Source: Haliclystus octoradiatus
Taxonomy: Eukaryota; Cnidaria; Staurozoa; Stauromedusae; Haliclystidae
Length of the DNA stretch: 64,000 bases
Assembly: GCA_916610825.1 (NCBI GenBank)
Contig: OU744450.1
Coordinates: 3,064,578 to 3,128,577, forward strand
Direction of reading: 5' to 3'
Part shown: piece after piece, positions 24,349-34,925 of the stretch
How the letters are laid out: each line of letters opens with the position of its first letter
How positions within the stretch are numbered: position 1 is the stretch's first letter
Translations under genes and position numbers: made by a program
The notes under the pieces: generated by a model
The model's input: only the letters and a program-made list of their open reading frames with translations
Databases searched by the model: none
Told to the model about the DNA's origin: nothing

Positions 24349-24390
24349 TAGAGCCATCTATTTACATCTATTTGTAAATAGATGGCTCTG
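24349..24390. mobile_element. 42-bp palindromic insertion (micro hAT-like element), copy A
   Basis: TAGAGCCATCTATTTACA is followed by a 6-base loop and the inverse TGTAAATAGATGGCTCTG. The 8 bases to the left are GTTAAACG and the bases to the right are GTTAAAC, followed by a second hAT element and then G at 25182, which restores the eighth base. Both ends fit the hAT terminal rule YARNG (TAGAG and CAGAG). A copy of the same length lies at 30330-30371. Confidence 0.7.
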
Positions 24391-24397
24391 GTTAAAC

Positions 24398-25173
24398 CAT
24401 AGACTTATTAGAACATCTAGACCGCTAACTTCTGACGTCAACCATTAACAAGCCTTAAAATCGAATGTCCACCAAAATTTCTCGAAATTTCGAAAAACGC
24501 AAAGATTATCCGCCATTTTGGCCTCATCACATTTTCAAAAGTCCATTTAAAATATTAGGAAATTGGCAAATGGAGGGAAGGAAATAAGCTATTGTGAGCG
24601 CATCGGAAGACTGATCATCGTCAAATTCCAATCATTTGAAAATCATAAATTTGTCTAGACAATGGATATGGACGTGTTTAATCCGATTGGTGACATGATT
24701 AGCAGCTACATAAATGAATTAACGGGTATTTTTGAGCTGAACACACAATTTTTGTAACATTTAAATAGATTAATACACTTTAATTTGTATGAATAATCAT
24801 GCTATCATGATTATCCATTGATTTAGATGCTTTGAATTATGTTAATAGAATTTTAAATATATTTACAACAATATCTCAGAAAGTAGTTCGTGCTCCGTTT
24901 TCGTTGATAACTTAGTTACCAATCGGATTGAACACGTCCATTGTCTAGTAAAATCTATGATCTTCGAATTATTGAAATTTGATGACAATCGGTATTCAAT
25001 TGCGCTCACAATACCTATTACCCTCACTCCATTTTTTGTCAGCTTTCTAATATTTTAAATGGCGTTTTGAAAATGTGATGAGGCCAACATGGCGGATTTC
25101 GTTTATTCGATGATTTTCGAGCGGACAGTGTGACGTCAGAAGTTAGCAGTCTAAATGTTCTAATAAGTCTATG
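24398..25173. mobile_element. Foldback hAT-type element, 776 bp
   Basis: It begins CATAGACTTATTAGAACAT and ends with the inverse. The arms are similar for nearly 300 bp, including CTAACTTCTGACGTC, GGCCTCATCACATTTTC and GACGTGTTTAATCCGATTGG near their inner ends. A perfect 8-bp duplication GGTTAAAC lies at 24390-24397 and 25174-25181. No coding capacity. Confidence 0.88.
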
Positions 25174-25454
25174 GGTTAAACGTACCCGACGTTCTCAAGA
25201 ATTTTCTAGAAAAACTCAAATTGAACTTCAAAGGTAGCCATGGAGAAGCCACAACATTGAAAGAATTGGATACATTTCGAACGAAATGGTTCGAACAGGA
25301 TAAAGGAGACGTTTGATAGATAACAAAAATCCTTGGAAAATGTTTGATATGCTACATCAATTGTCTTCTCAATGCATCAAGCTCATTCAATTATTGTCAA
25401 ATTAAATTTATCTTTTAGAGGTGTAAATCTCTGTACAAATAAAATAAACGTATA

Positions 25455-25552
25455 ACTTCATGGTTGATTCGTGTGTACGATTTTTATATACTCGTTGCGA
25501 AAGAATGTCAAACCCGATCATAAAAATCGTACGCGCTTATCAACCATGAAGT
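25455..25552. mobile_element. 98-bp hairpin MITE
   Basis: ACTTCATGGTTGAT is followed by a diverged stretch and then GTACGATTTTTAT. The right arm is the inverse. The loop contains CTCGTTGCGAA, resembling the 15-bp minisatellite unit. No open frame. Confidence 0.7.
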
Positions 25553-27627
25553 AATCTCTATATATCACACAGTAAAAATATATTCTAATGAAGTGATGAA
25601 ATTAAATAGGAAAGTTTTACAGAGGAATTACATACGCATCAAGTATCTCCGAAGGAACGCACAATTTTCCCCGCTCCGTGACAAATCGGATACAAATCAC
25701 AGTGGCAGAAATATAATCATCATATGAACAATAATGTTTATCGCTAACAATCAATGTGAAAATCAAATCAAATGAAACACGGTACCCCTCTGTTTTACTT
25801 AGATAAATAAAATCGATACCTTTACTTTGTTATTGATTTCTATTCAGCAGCTTCTATCCACAAATTGATTTTTTTAGCGACTTTCTTTTTTAGTCTATTT
25901 TCAAATACATTCTTCATTAATTTACCATATAAACATTTTATTACGTAATAACGTTTTAAGTTATTAGTATTCATTCTTACATGCTACTAGCGTAAATAAA
26001 ACGGTCCCTATAATGAAACAAAGATTATTGATGTTTTTACCGTTTCTTTTTTCTTAGATAGCTCTACTGTACCGTATCGAGCACTCTCTTTCAAACGGTA
26101 TTGCATAGTATTATTATCATTTTTATAAGTAGGTAAGTATTCTAAAACCGTCACAGTGTCCCTATATTAGAATCTGTATCTAAACTGTTTAAATCTTCAT
26201 ATCGAAGCAATAGCTCAATCAATCAATCAACTCTAAGTTGGCAGACATGCAACCAAAGCAACTGAAGTTACATTGCTAGATTGTCCGTTCACGGCTTTCA
26301 TTATGAAATATTCACTAATAAAGTCTTCCATAAGCCTAAAGAAAGCTGCTACTGTCAAGAGTGCAATGGAAATGCAAGTGATCTCTATCACATCATGAAA
26401 TGTCCAGCAAATCTTTCATGTACCCAATACATCAAAAACAGAGAAGCTTTATAAGAGAAACAAAAAAAAAATAATAATAATAATAATAACATATTACCTA
26501 TAATAATTAAGTATCAAATATTTATGTTCTACTTGACAATAATAACAATAATAACATTAGCGAGAACAATAATAATAATAATTATGACGCCAAAAAAAAA
26601 AAGATAAATAAATAAATAAATAAATATATATACATATATATATATATACTATGTGAAACTAATAAACCAACCTCTTATCATTTATCCTTTAATTATTTAA
26701 AATATTATTAATGCAATTTCAATTGTAATAACCATGTATATACCATAAAAAGTTTTATCTCGAAATGAGATGCAAATATATGACATATATTTTTTCAAAT
26801 TGGTGTTTTTGGTGGTTTTCATATGCGCGAAATCAAGAATGGCACCCCATTCTGAATTGAAAGTGGCACGTCCCCTTGTTAGCCCAATTATGGGTAGTTA
26901 CGCTCCAGGCTCCGGTCAACTGTTCCCCTCTTCCTATCATGGATGGTAGTTTCTGAATTTGTTACAAAAGGTCTTTGATAATTCTTCTTGTTTATCGCTC
27001 TTCTCAATCCTTTTTCATTGTGGCATTGTATAGATCTAGTACATGACGCAGTTTATGTTTAACCCCCAGCCGATCATTCAACCTCTTAGGCTAACAATGA
27101 ATTGACTGTTTGTGCATCAAAATGTTCTCTACATATCTTTCACGGGTCTTTCATTGATTCGTAAGTAAATGTATGTAGAGGCTTTTATAAGTTTACTTGT
27201 AAGAGTCTGGCCTGGATTATACAGCGCGCTTTCCAACGCGCAATTATTTAGGGGCAGGTGCTTTCGAAAATGTATAGTCGTCCCCAAAAATTGTGTAAAA
27301 ACTTCCTGTGAATTTCATGATGGCGTAGAAGAAATATTTTCACAATACTTTCGATTGACAAATATAATTAAGCTTTTTGTGGAATACATTTATTGTTTCT
27401 ACGCTACAGTCTGTGCTACTACTACTATATCCATTCGATAAAAATGGAAGAGAAATGCAATAAAAATTTGAAAGATACAGTCACAAAATCGAGACTTGTA
27501 GGCTGAGTTTTCTCGCTGTCCATAATTGCCGTTATTGAGATAATTTCATAATAATATGGATAAATAAAGAACCTGTGACGTGGCGATGTATGTTTGCAAA
27601 CTATATTTTAACTGTGAACAAAATATT
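25553..27627. other. Intergenic AT-rich stretch with microsatellites
   Basis: It contains (AAT)n, (AATA)n and (AT)n tracts between about 26460 and 26650. A fragment at 26855-26890 with GTGGCACGTCCCC resembles the right arm of the foldback element at 14016-14955. No gene seen. Confidence 0.5.
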
Positions 27628-27710
27628 TACCAGAAGTGGGGTTCGAACCCACGCGTGCACTCGCACATTGGAACTTAAGTCCAACGCCTTAACCACTCGG
27701 CCATCCTGGT
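27628..27710 (-). tRNA. tRNA-Leu (anticodon UAA)
   Basis: Read on the minus strand, it starts ACCAGGATGGCCGAGTGG and ends TTCTGGT plus discriminator A. The acceptor stem ACCAGGA/TTCTGGT pairs at all seven positions with one G-T. The D-arm, the anticodon stem TTGGA/TCCAA around CTTAAGT (anticodon TAA), a long variable arm typical of tRNA-Leu, and the T-arm GTGGG TTCGAAC CCCAC are all intact. There is no intron. Box A (TGGCCGAGTGG) and box B (GGTTCGAACCC) are canonical, so it should be transcribed by RNA polymerase III. Confidence 0.96.
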
Positions 27711-28316
27711 CCTATTTAACCCTAATCAAACTGATAATAATAATTCATTTTGTTTGCTTAAATAGGATCTTACAACTGTTCATTCCTGGGTTAAATTACT
27801 GGGGTTCTCAGTGAAACTTCAAACGCATTTTTTTGCCCCATAACAATTAGCTTGCCTGCAGATAGTTGGACATACAAGCAACGATATAATTATTTGTAGA
27901 AGCAGGAATGTATTAGCTAGAGCGAGAGATCAAATAAATGGTCAAAGAATTTCATAATGAAAAGTCCCTCCCTAGTATGTCATACATTGCAGTGTGCTCA
28001 AATTGAAGAAGTACTCAGTATTAACCTGCTATAACGGTCACTGAAACACAACGGTCGCCTGTCTATATATAGCGGTAACATAAGTGTCATGCGAATACCA
28101 TTGCATTACTCTATTGAATCAACATTGTGCATAAAGGACACCTGTTTTCAGTGGTCAAATGTTATTTTATACGAGGCAGGTTGTGGCTGGCTGTCTTATA
28201 ATACAGCTTTCACTGTAGATTTTTGGAAAAGCATCAATACACGGACGAAACGTATATCCAAAGTCAGAAAGACTACGGAATCGTAATCGGAGAGATTATA
28301 TATCAAATATCAGAAA

Positions 28317-28576
28317 CAGGGGTGGCACCAGAGGGGGGGCAGGGGGCTACAGCCCTCCCGTCGGGGATGCTCAGACCCCCTGTCGGGGAAAACTAAATTT
28401 TCTGTCGGGGAATGTTTTCAACATTTTTCATAATAAACAATAGGAATTAGCTCCATTCCAGTATTAAAGACTATTGCCAAATTGTTTCTATGTAACGTGG
28501 CAATTTGGCATAGCCCCCTTTCAGGGATGCCAGCCCCCTGTTGCCCTCCTTCGGGGAAATCCTGGTGCCACCCCTG
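28317..28576. mobile_element. Non-autonomous hAT element, 260 bp
   Basis: The ends are CAGGGGTGGCACCAG and its exact inverse. A perfect 8-bp duplication ATCAGAAA lies at 28309-28316 and 28577-28584. The GC-rich terminal regions (GGGGGCT, TCGGGGA repeats) contrast with the AT-rich core. A partial relative may lie at 3867-3919. Confidence 0.93.
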
Positions 28577-30329
28577 ATCAGAAATTGAAAAAGAATCTTT
28601 TTCTTGATATACACATGATATTTTACATCATGATTTCAGTGATTTCACACAGGAAAGTTCGATCGGCGGTAAAGAAAACAGTATTTCACCATACGGTATG
28701 TCATAATTTCAAGGTCATGTAAAGTATATAAATTCCGTTATTTCGGTCATATGACTTTTCTTTTAGTTAAAAAGGTTAGCATATATGCTTCAAATTTTTG
28801 TTTTTGCGCAAGCCACCACACATTACCCTAAAAATGTTTCCCTCAATTATGAAAAACGTACTCCCCAATATTTGAAAGTCCTAGTATACCAAAATTATGA
28901 AAGCTACTCTCCCTTGGATATCTGCACCTAGCAATGCAGTATTATTAAATTTATTTGATTGATTACACTAAATCCGATTATCTACTCTATGTAATTGTAA
29001 ATTTATTAAATATTTACCTAAATTATGTGCATTCGACTAATTTCTTTTGCAGGAAGATCAATGAATCTGTTTGGCCTAATTTTCACTATAAATTGCAGCT
29101 GCTTTAAAGTGAAAAATTGAATTTTAATCAAATATGCGGTTTTTTCAACCAGTAATTAATTATGTTTACTGATTAAGGTATACAATATTTATCCGAATAT
29201 TTAATTAACGATTGCACAGTATAGAGTCATATGTTCCCCACAAAGACATCAATTTGTGTCTCACAATGAACTCAAACCCGGGGGGAAGCTTCCATACTTT
29301 TGGTATACGGGGACGTTCAAATATTAACGGGTATTTTTTCAAAATTTGTGTATTCTTTTGAGGATAATACTTTTCGACGCCTTTGTAAATTTTTCATAAA
29401 ACAATTTACTCTCATGAATTTATTTCTTTTTCTCTTTTTTTTGCTTGAATCATAATTGTGTCATTCATAGTAATATATTTGGGGTATATTTTCATTATGT
29501 GAAAAATATTTATGGTCATTCTGCTAAAGTTCTATTTGAGCAACCCCGTTGAAGCACAGTATTACCTCCCGGGACTTTAAAAAAGACTTAACAATCTGTT
29601 CCGTTAAAGCGGATTTCATATGTTAAAAGAAGTCACTAACTTGGATAATTTTGAACTGTGTTAAATTTTATAATTATTTTACTAGAGTGATTTTCCGTCC
29701 AGCACGTTCGAAAATATTTTAATTAAAACAATTTGTACAATAATAACTTTTGTAATTAATATTATTTTACAGTAATTAGACTGTGTACTGTTTAGAGTTG
29801 AGTGCTGCGAACAGATCAAGGTCTAACAAGATCAACACTTACAAAATAAATCACTATAGACATTATTCAATTGGCGCACAGTTTCCTAATATAACGAGAG
29901 GCACGTAAGGAGAAAACGATGCATCAGAAAATCACGAGCCACCGCGGTGAATGATTTTCACCTTCGAAATGTCTTCTGAAATGGCTCGAATGCACCAAAT
30001 ATCAATAGCTCATAGGTACGTAACTGTCTGTCAGTTGCTTGTTGCATGATAACTAGATATATCACAACTTTTACAAGTAATTACAGGACTTTCTTGCTCA
30101 GAAAATGTTTTTGAAAACTCCTAATCAACTTTGAAATTCTTTTTCGTGATATCAAATTCGAATTGTAAAATCGATTGTGTTTCGAAGTTTTCGAACCTAG
30201 TTTTGCTATGGTAATTTAGGGTCAGATTCTAAACCAATCAGATTGATCGAATCATTTTCGCTATCATTATTACATCCGGGTATCAGTAATATCCTAGATC
30301 TAATCAGTAATTATGTAAGCCCGTTTGGG

Positions 30330-30371
30330 TAGAGCCATCTATTTGGCATCTATTGTAAATAGATGGCTCTG
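30330..30371. mobile_element. 42-bp palindromic insertion (micro hAT-like element), copy B
   Basis: Same ends and same length as copy A: TAGAGCCATCTATTT and AAATAGATGGCTCTG, with only the central bases differing. It is flanked by CGTTTGGG (30322-30329) and CGTTTGTG (30372-30379), 7 of 8 identical and unrelated to the flanks of copy A. Confidence 0.7.
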
Positions 30372-30721
30372 CGTTTGTGTATCTTAAATATATCTGTCTA
30401 TCTCCCGGTCTATATCTGTCTAATTGTTAAATAGATGAAGTGATGCAAACAATTTAGGGTGTGGTTTTCTTAAACGTAAAAATTAATATCTTAAAAAATA
30501 ATTAACTTCATAGCACAATTTTTATACTTGCACACAAATTGCTATGTCACATTTACTGTTTCTCACTTATTGTATATAATTAAAATCATGATCAAAGATA
30601 ATGTGTATATCTCACTTATAATTTAATTAAATGTAATTGTACTATCTGAGATGTGAGAAGGGTCTATGTGGAATTCAGAGACGAAAACACACATATTTAA
30701 CAACCCTATAAAATGAAGTAC

Positions 30722-30855
30722 AATCATCAAGATATTGTTTCATTTAAGTACAATTTGGAAAAATAGACCCTGTTTACAAGCAGGTAACTCGCCCTCCTTG
30801 TAAACAGGGTCCAAGTTCAAATTGTACTTTTAATTGAAACAGTATCTTGATTATT
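30722..30855. mobile_element. 134-bp hairpin MITE
   Basis: Two 59-bp arms, containing AGTACAATTTG and ACCCTGTTTACAAG on the left and their inverses on the right, with about 16 bases between. Arm identity looks high. It lies about 400 bp upstream of the GPCR gene. Confidence 0.75.
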
Positions 30856-31255
30856 AGCAATTAAGACACAATTTATCTTTAAAATATAACAACATGAAAT
30901 AAAAGTGGTCTAACTAACATCTTATGAAAAACACTACGAAAGAGCCAATTATATTTCGATAAAACATAACATCTGTCCAGCTATCTTCAACATAATAGGA
31001 CTCAAGAAACAAAAAGATTTAGTCAATACCAGCAAAAAGTTTTGCTTATCTAAACATCTTCCTTTATTTTCTATAGTCATGTGAACTATGTTATCATATG
31101 CACACAGCATTTTGATTTTTGACTTAAATAAATAATAATTGTTCGTATCTTTAAACAATTTATATCCACAAGTTTCGAATATGAAAGAAGAATTCAATTC
31201 TATAATTTCCGTGGAGAGATAAACGCAACGTTAGTATAGAGAGTGAAAATTAAAC

Positions 31256-32254
31256 ATGGAAATTTGTTTTTTAGAGACTTACGAAGTATTACATGAATTA
31301 AAATTTGGCGAATACCTTACGCTGATTGCATTATCAGTCTGGCTTATACCTAGTATATTATTGGTAAATATAATGATGTTTTATATCGTATGGAAGTATG
31401 AAAATGTAAAATTATCAATTAATAAATTATTTTTATGTTTATCAATAACTAATTGTTGTGTTGGGTGCATTGTTATTCCTTTATTTTTAGGTTTAATTAT
31501 TATATTTCGTCCTGAAACACATTGTTTTGCAATACATATTTATAAATTTATGTTTTCTTTATGGTGTCATCTATGTGGTTACCTTGTATGTTGGAACGCT
31601 TTCGATAGATATTTACATATAAAAACAAGGGGACAATATATATTTCGTACAAAACATTTTATTTTAATAGGTATATTATGTATATTATTTACTATAGCAT
31701 CGCCAATTGCCTATGATTTACTATCATCTACAAATCAAGAAACAATTGTTTATACTATTACGATAATAATTGATTCTTTTATATTTCTATGTATTATTAT
31801 TTTATATATTTTACTTTATCGTGAAGTTAGAAATCATATTTCGAATAGTAAAGTATTTCCATCAGATAATAAGAAATTACGCAGACCTCGTTATGCTAGA
31901 GCATTAACCAAAACATTAACAGCTATATTACTTTCATTATTTCTATGTTATACTCCGTATGCTCTATTAAGTTTTACATATAATGTACCAACATGGTCAG
32001 AAGGTAATTTTAATTTATCACATGATATATTAATTGGTTTTCACTTTTCAACTTTACTCATTTTTTCCAATTCGTTAATGACTGCATTTATATTTTTGGC
32101 ACGTCATCGTCAAGCTAAAAGATTAATAAGAAGAATTCAATGGTGCAATTGTTGCTTTGCTAATAAAGATATAAGCAATTCAATAATTCGTTCTACTGCT
32201 TCTACAACTACGAATAATGTACAAACAGAAATTAATTATCAGAGGAGCGTATAA
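31256..32254 (+). CDS. Class A (rhodopsin-like) G protein-coupled receptor, intronless
   Basis: A single open frame of 332 residues with seven hydrophobic segments (about residues 21-46, 55-84, 92-116, 132-151, 163-189, 218-242 and 254-280). Rhodopsin-family landmarks are TM1 Asn38 (LVNIMM), Cys90 at the top of TM3, DRY at 117-119 at the end of TM3, and CYTP in TM6 in place of CWxP. TM7 has NSLMTAF in place of NPxxY. The TM2 Asp that usually binds Na+ reads Asn (SITNCC). The start at 31256 puts a short acidic tail outside the cell and is preceded by ATTAAAC. The third positions are strongly A/T. A possible polyadenylation signal AATAAA lies at 32818. Ligand unknown; the subfamily cannot be read from sequence alone. 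Confidence 0.85.
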   Translation: MEICFLETYEVLHELKFGEYLTLIALSVWLIPSILLVNIMMFYIVWKYENVKLSINKLFLCLSITNCCVGCIVIPLFLGLIIIFRPETHCFAIHIYKFMFSLWCHLCGYLVCWNAFDRYLHIKTRGQYIFRTKHFILIGILCILFTIASPIAYDLLSSTNQETIVYTITIIIDSFIFLCIIILYILLYREVRNHISNSKVFPSDNKKLRRPRYARALTKTLTAILLSLFLCYTPYALLSFTYNVPTWSEGNFNLSHDILIGFHFSTLLIFSNSLMTAFIFLARHRQAKRLIRRIQWCNCCFANKDISNSIIRSTASTTTNNVQTEINYQRSV

Positions 32255-33697
32255 AAGATATTGCGCTTATCTCGAACAACACATTATTATTAAGAGCAGC
32301 TGATATATTCAAACAAGGTGGAAAAACATCGAATGAAATGTATACTCAATTACAATACATATTATAAAATCTTGATTAAGCAGATTATCTATATTCTTTA
32401 TCGAAAGAAAAGAGTGTTGCTTGTTGTTCCAAGGCTTTAGGAATTTGTGGATTATTCTCAAATTTGTTATAAAGCCGCATAATGAAATCAAGCTGTATAT
32501 AACGAAAGTCTGCTTGGTGATATATTCGGAGGTCAAAAAGTTATTACAAAACTATATACAAATGTTACATTTGAAATGTAGAACATCAGAACAATTGTAC
32601 GATACATTACAGTGACAAAAGTATTTAACAACGACAAAAAATGAATCTCAAGAAAAACATTTTTAAAAACTTCATAAAAGAATATTTACTCATTATTATT
32701 CACAGTTTCCGAAGAAAATAAGTCGTATTTAAAAACAACAACAAGTTTTTAAGTTATAAATTGAAAACTAAACACTGCACACAAAGATCTTTACACCTGT
32801 CTGTTGGAATTGTTTCAAATAAAACAAATATTAGTTATATATATGTAAAGTTATCCTTCATATGTGCTTGATAACTGTTTTTATAATTATTCAAGATCAT
32901 AAATATTGTATTGAAATGTTAATATTTAATTGTAAATATACTCCATCTATCTTTGAAATATTATTAATATTATTGTGTCATATTTATAATTCGTAGAATT
33001 TTCTGCGGCGTTTTCTGTGTTTCAATTTTCATCAGCTCTATACATTTTGATTGCAAGAATAAGATTATATAGATTGGGGGAGGCAAAGTATCGAAAGTGG
33101 GCCTGAAACAGGACGGCAGAAAGTGTATCCCATTTATGGGACCTCACCCACGAGGTTAACGATCTCCATGCTGAAAGCAAACTTACTAGGTTCGTCAAAT
33201 GCGCGCATACGCACATCTCATTGACTCCTTAGCGAGAAAGAGGATATGGCTGAAAGAGAACTGAGCAATTTAGTACTAAGATTAAATTGTTTGTTTGATT
33301 AAATTTCTCATATGAATATCAACGATGGCTGGCTGCTCGTTTATATTGCAGTAAATTAATCGTACATATTAACAAGATAACATTTTAAAGTCAAGATAAT
33401 TGATAATCAAAAACAAACGTATAAAAACACAAAAACATTTAGATTCGATATCAAATATTTATGTGGTAGTCAGATAATTTTATATGATAACCTGATTAAA
33501 ATGTTAAATGTATTGAATATATATATATTTTTCACATTTCAGATAGTAATGAATATTGATAAAAAAATGATCTCAATTTTCTTTGGTGATAAATAGCTGT
33601 AGTCGGCGTTGCATGTCAGATCGTAGCTGATGAGATCTTTCATATAGACAACGATGTTACGATTTTTAAAGATTTATTATTTGAAATTCATTATTAT
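32255..33697. other. Intergenic stretch downstream of the GPCR
   Basis: Short open frames exist on both strands but I recognise nothing in them. The slightly more GC-rich segment at about 33020-33260 has no identifiable repeat boundary. Confidence 0.4.
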
Positions 33698-33764
33698 CAG
33701 TCTTGTGGAAAAAAGCTTTTTAGCTTATTTAAGTTCTGAATAAATGATGATGATGATGATGATG
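33698..33764 (+). mobile_element. 3' end of a retroposon with a (TGA)n tail, copy 2
   Basis: It matches the insertion tail at 7308-7375: CAGTCTTGTGGAAAAAAGCTT, a short variable stretch, then AGTTCTGAATAAATGATGATG. Two unrelated sites sharing the same 3' end and tail support a retroposed family. Confidence 0.55.
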
Positions 33765-34025
33765 AAAGCAGCCTGCAACTAATTCCAGTGTACCTTTCAA
33801 TTTATTGTTTGACTCATAGTTTATAGTTCAGAATCTCATGGTAAATAATTCTAGACATTTCCAATACTATCATTTAACAGGTAAAGTGTACGTATGAGTG
33901 GTTGATTTTTCCATTAGACTAACTATACTAATACAGTACTACACATTGTGGAATTTCAGCAACATCATGGATAAAGACAGCTTTCTACTAATCTATTATC
34001 ACTTAATTAACCTCAAAACAAGCAA

Positions 34026-34163
<138 letters not shown>

Positions 34164-34226
34164 ATAGATTGATCTATCGTTAGATGTGATAGTGTTCAAT
34201 ACCGATTAAACATTGGCAGAGCTGTA

Positions 34227-34352
34227 ATACATAAGGATGGTGACTGAGTCAAAGAGAACACATCCGCACACTGATGATCGCACACTGCGTGAAACTATAG
34301 TAACAGAAATTAAGAATGTGTTCTCTCTGACTCAGTCACCATCCTTATGTAT
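34227..34352. mobile_element. 126-bp hairpin element between two (AAT)n tracts
   Basis: The arms start ATACATAAGGATGGTGACTG and continue through AGAACACAT. The inverse at the right end has one mismatch in about 37 bp. TA flanks CATAAGG on both sides, as Tc1/mariner-type integration would give. No coding capacity. Confidence 0.75.
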
Positions 34353-34560
<208 letters not shown>

Positions 34561-34888
34561 AAGTAAGATTCCTCTCTTTCACATAAAACAACAAAGTATC
34601 GAAGATTGAAAACAACAAATCAAAAGACGGATGATTTAATAATTTCAATACGAAGGTTTATTCGCAAAAATAATTAAAACCCATTATGGGTTAAGCAATT
34701 AAGACTATCAAAATACGTCTCTTAGAGAACAAATGATGTACTACATAGAAATGAGACCTGTCTCGATTTCCGATAGGTGTATATAATATAGATCTATAGA
34801 ATTTAGAATAATAATAATAACTCTGCTAATATAATAATTAAAATAACAAACAGAAGTGTGTTAAACACATTGAACTAATGTTTTCTTT

Positions 34889-34894
34889 TTTATT
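34889..34894 (-). promoter_or_regulatory. Probable polyadenylation signal of SMYD4
   Basis: AATAAA on the minus strand, about 32 bases downstream of the stop codon at 34926-34928. This would make an unusually short 3' UTR. Confidence 0.5.
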
Positions 34895-34925
34895 TAGATT
34901 CGTCAGATTGTGAATTGCCTCACAC

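Noticed and set aside
33022-33216. Minus-strand frame with denser GC content
   Set aside because: No domain, no splice context and no repeat boundary; treated as chance.
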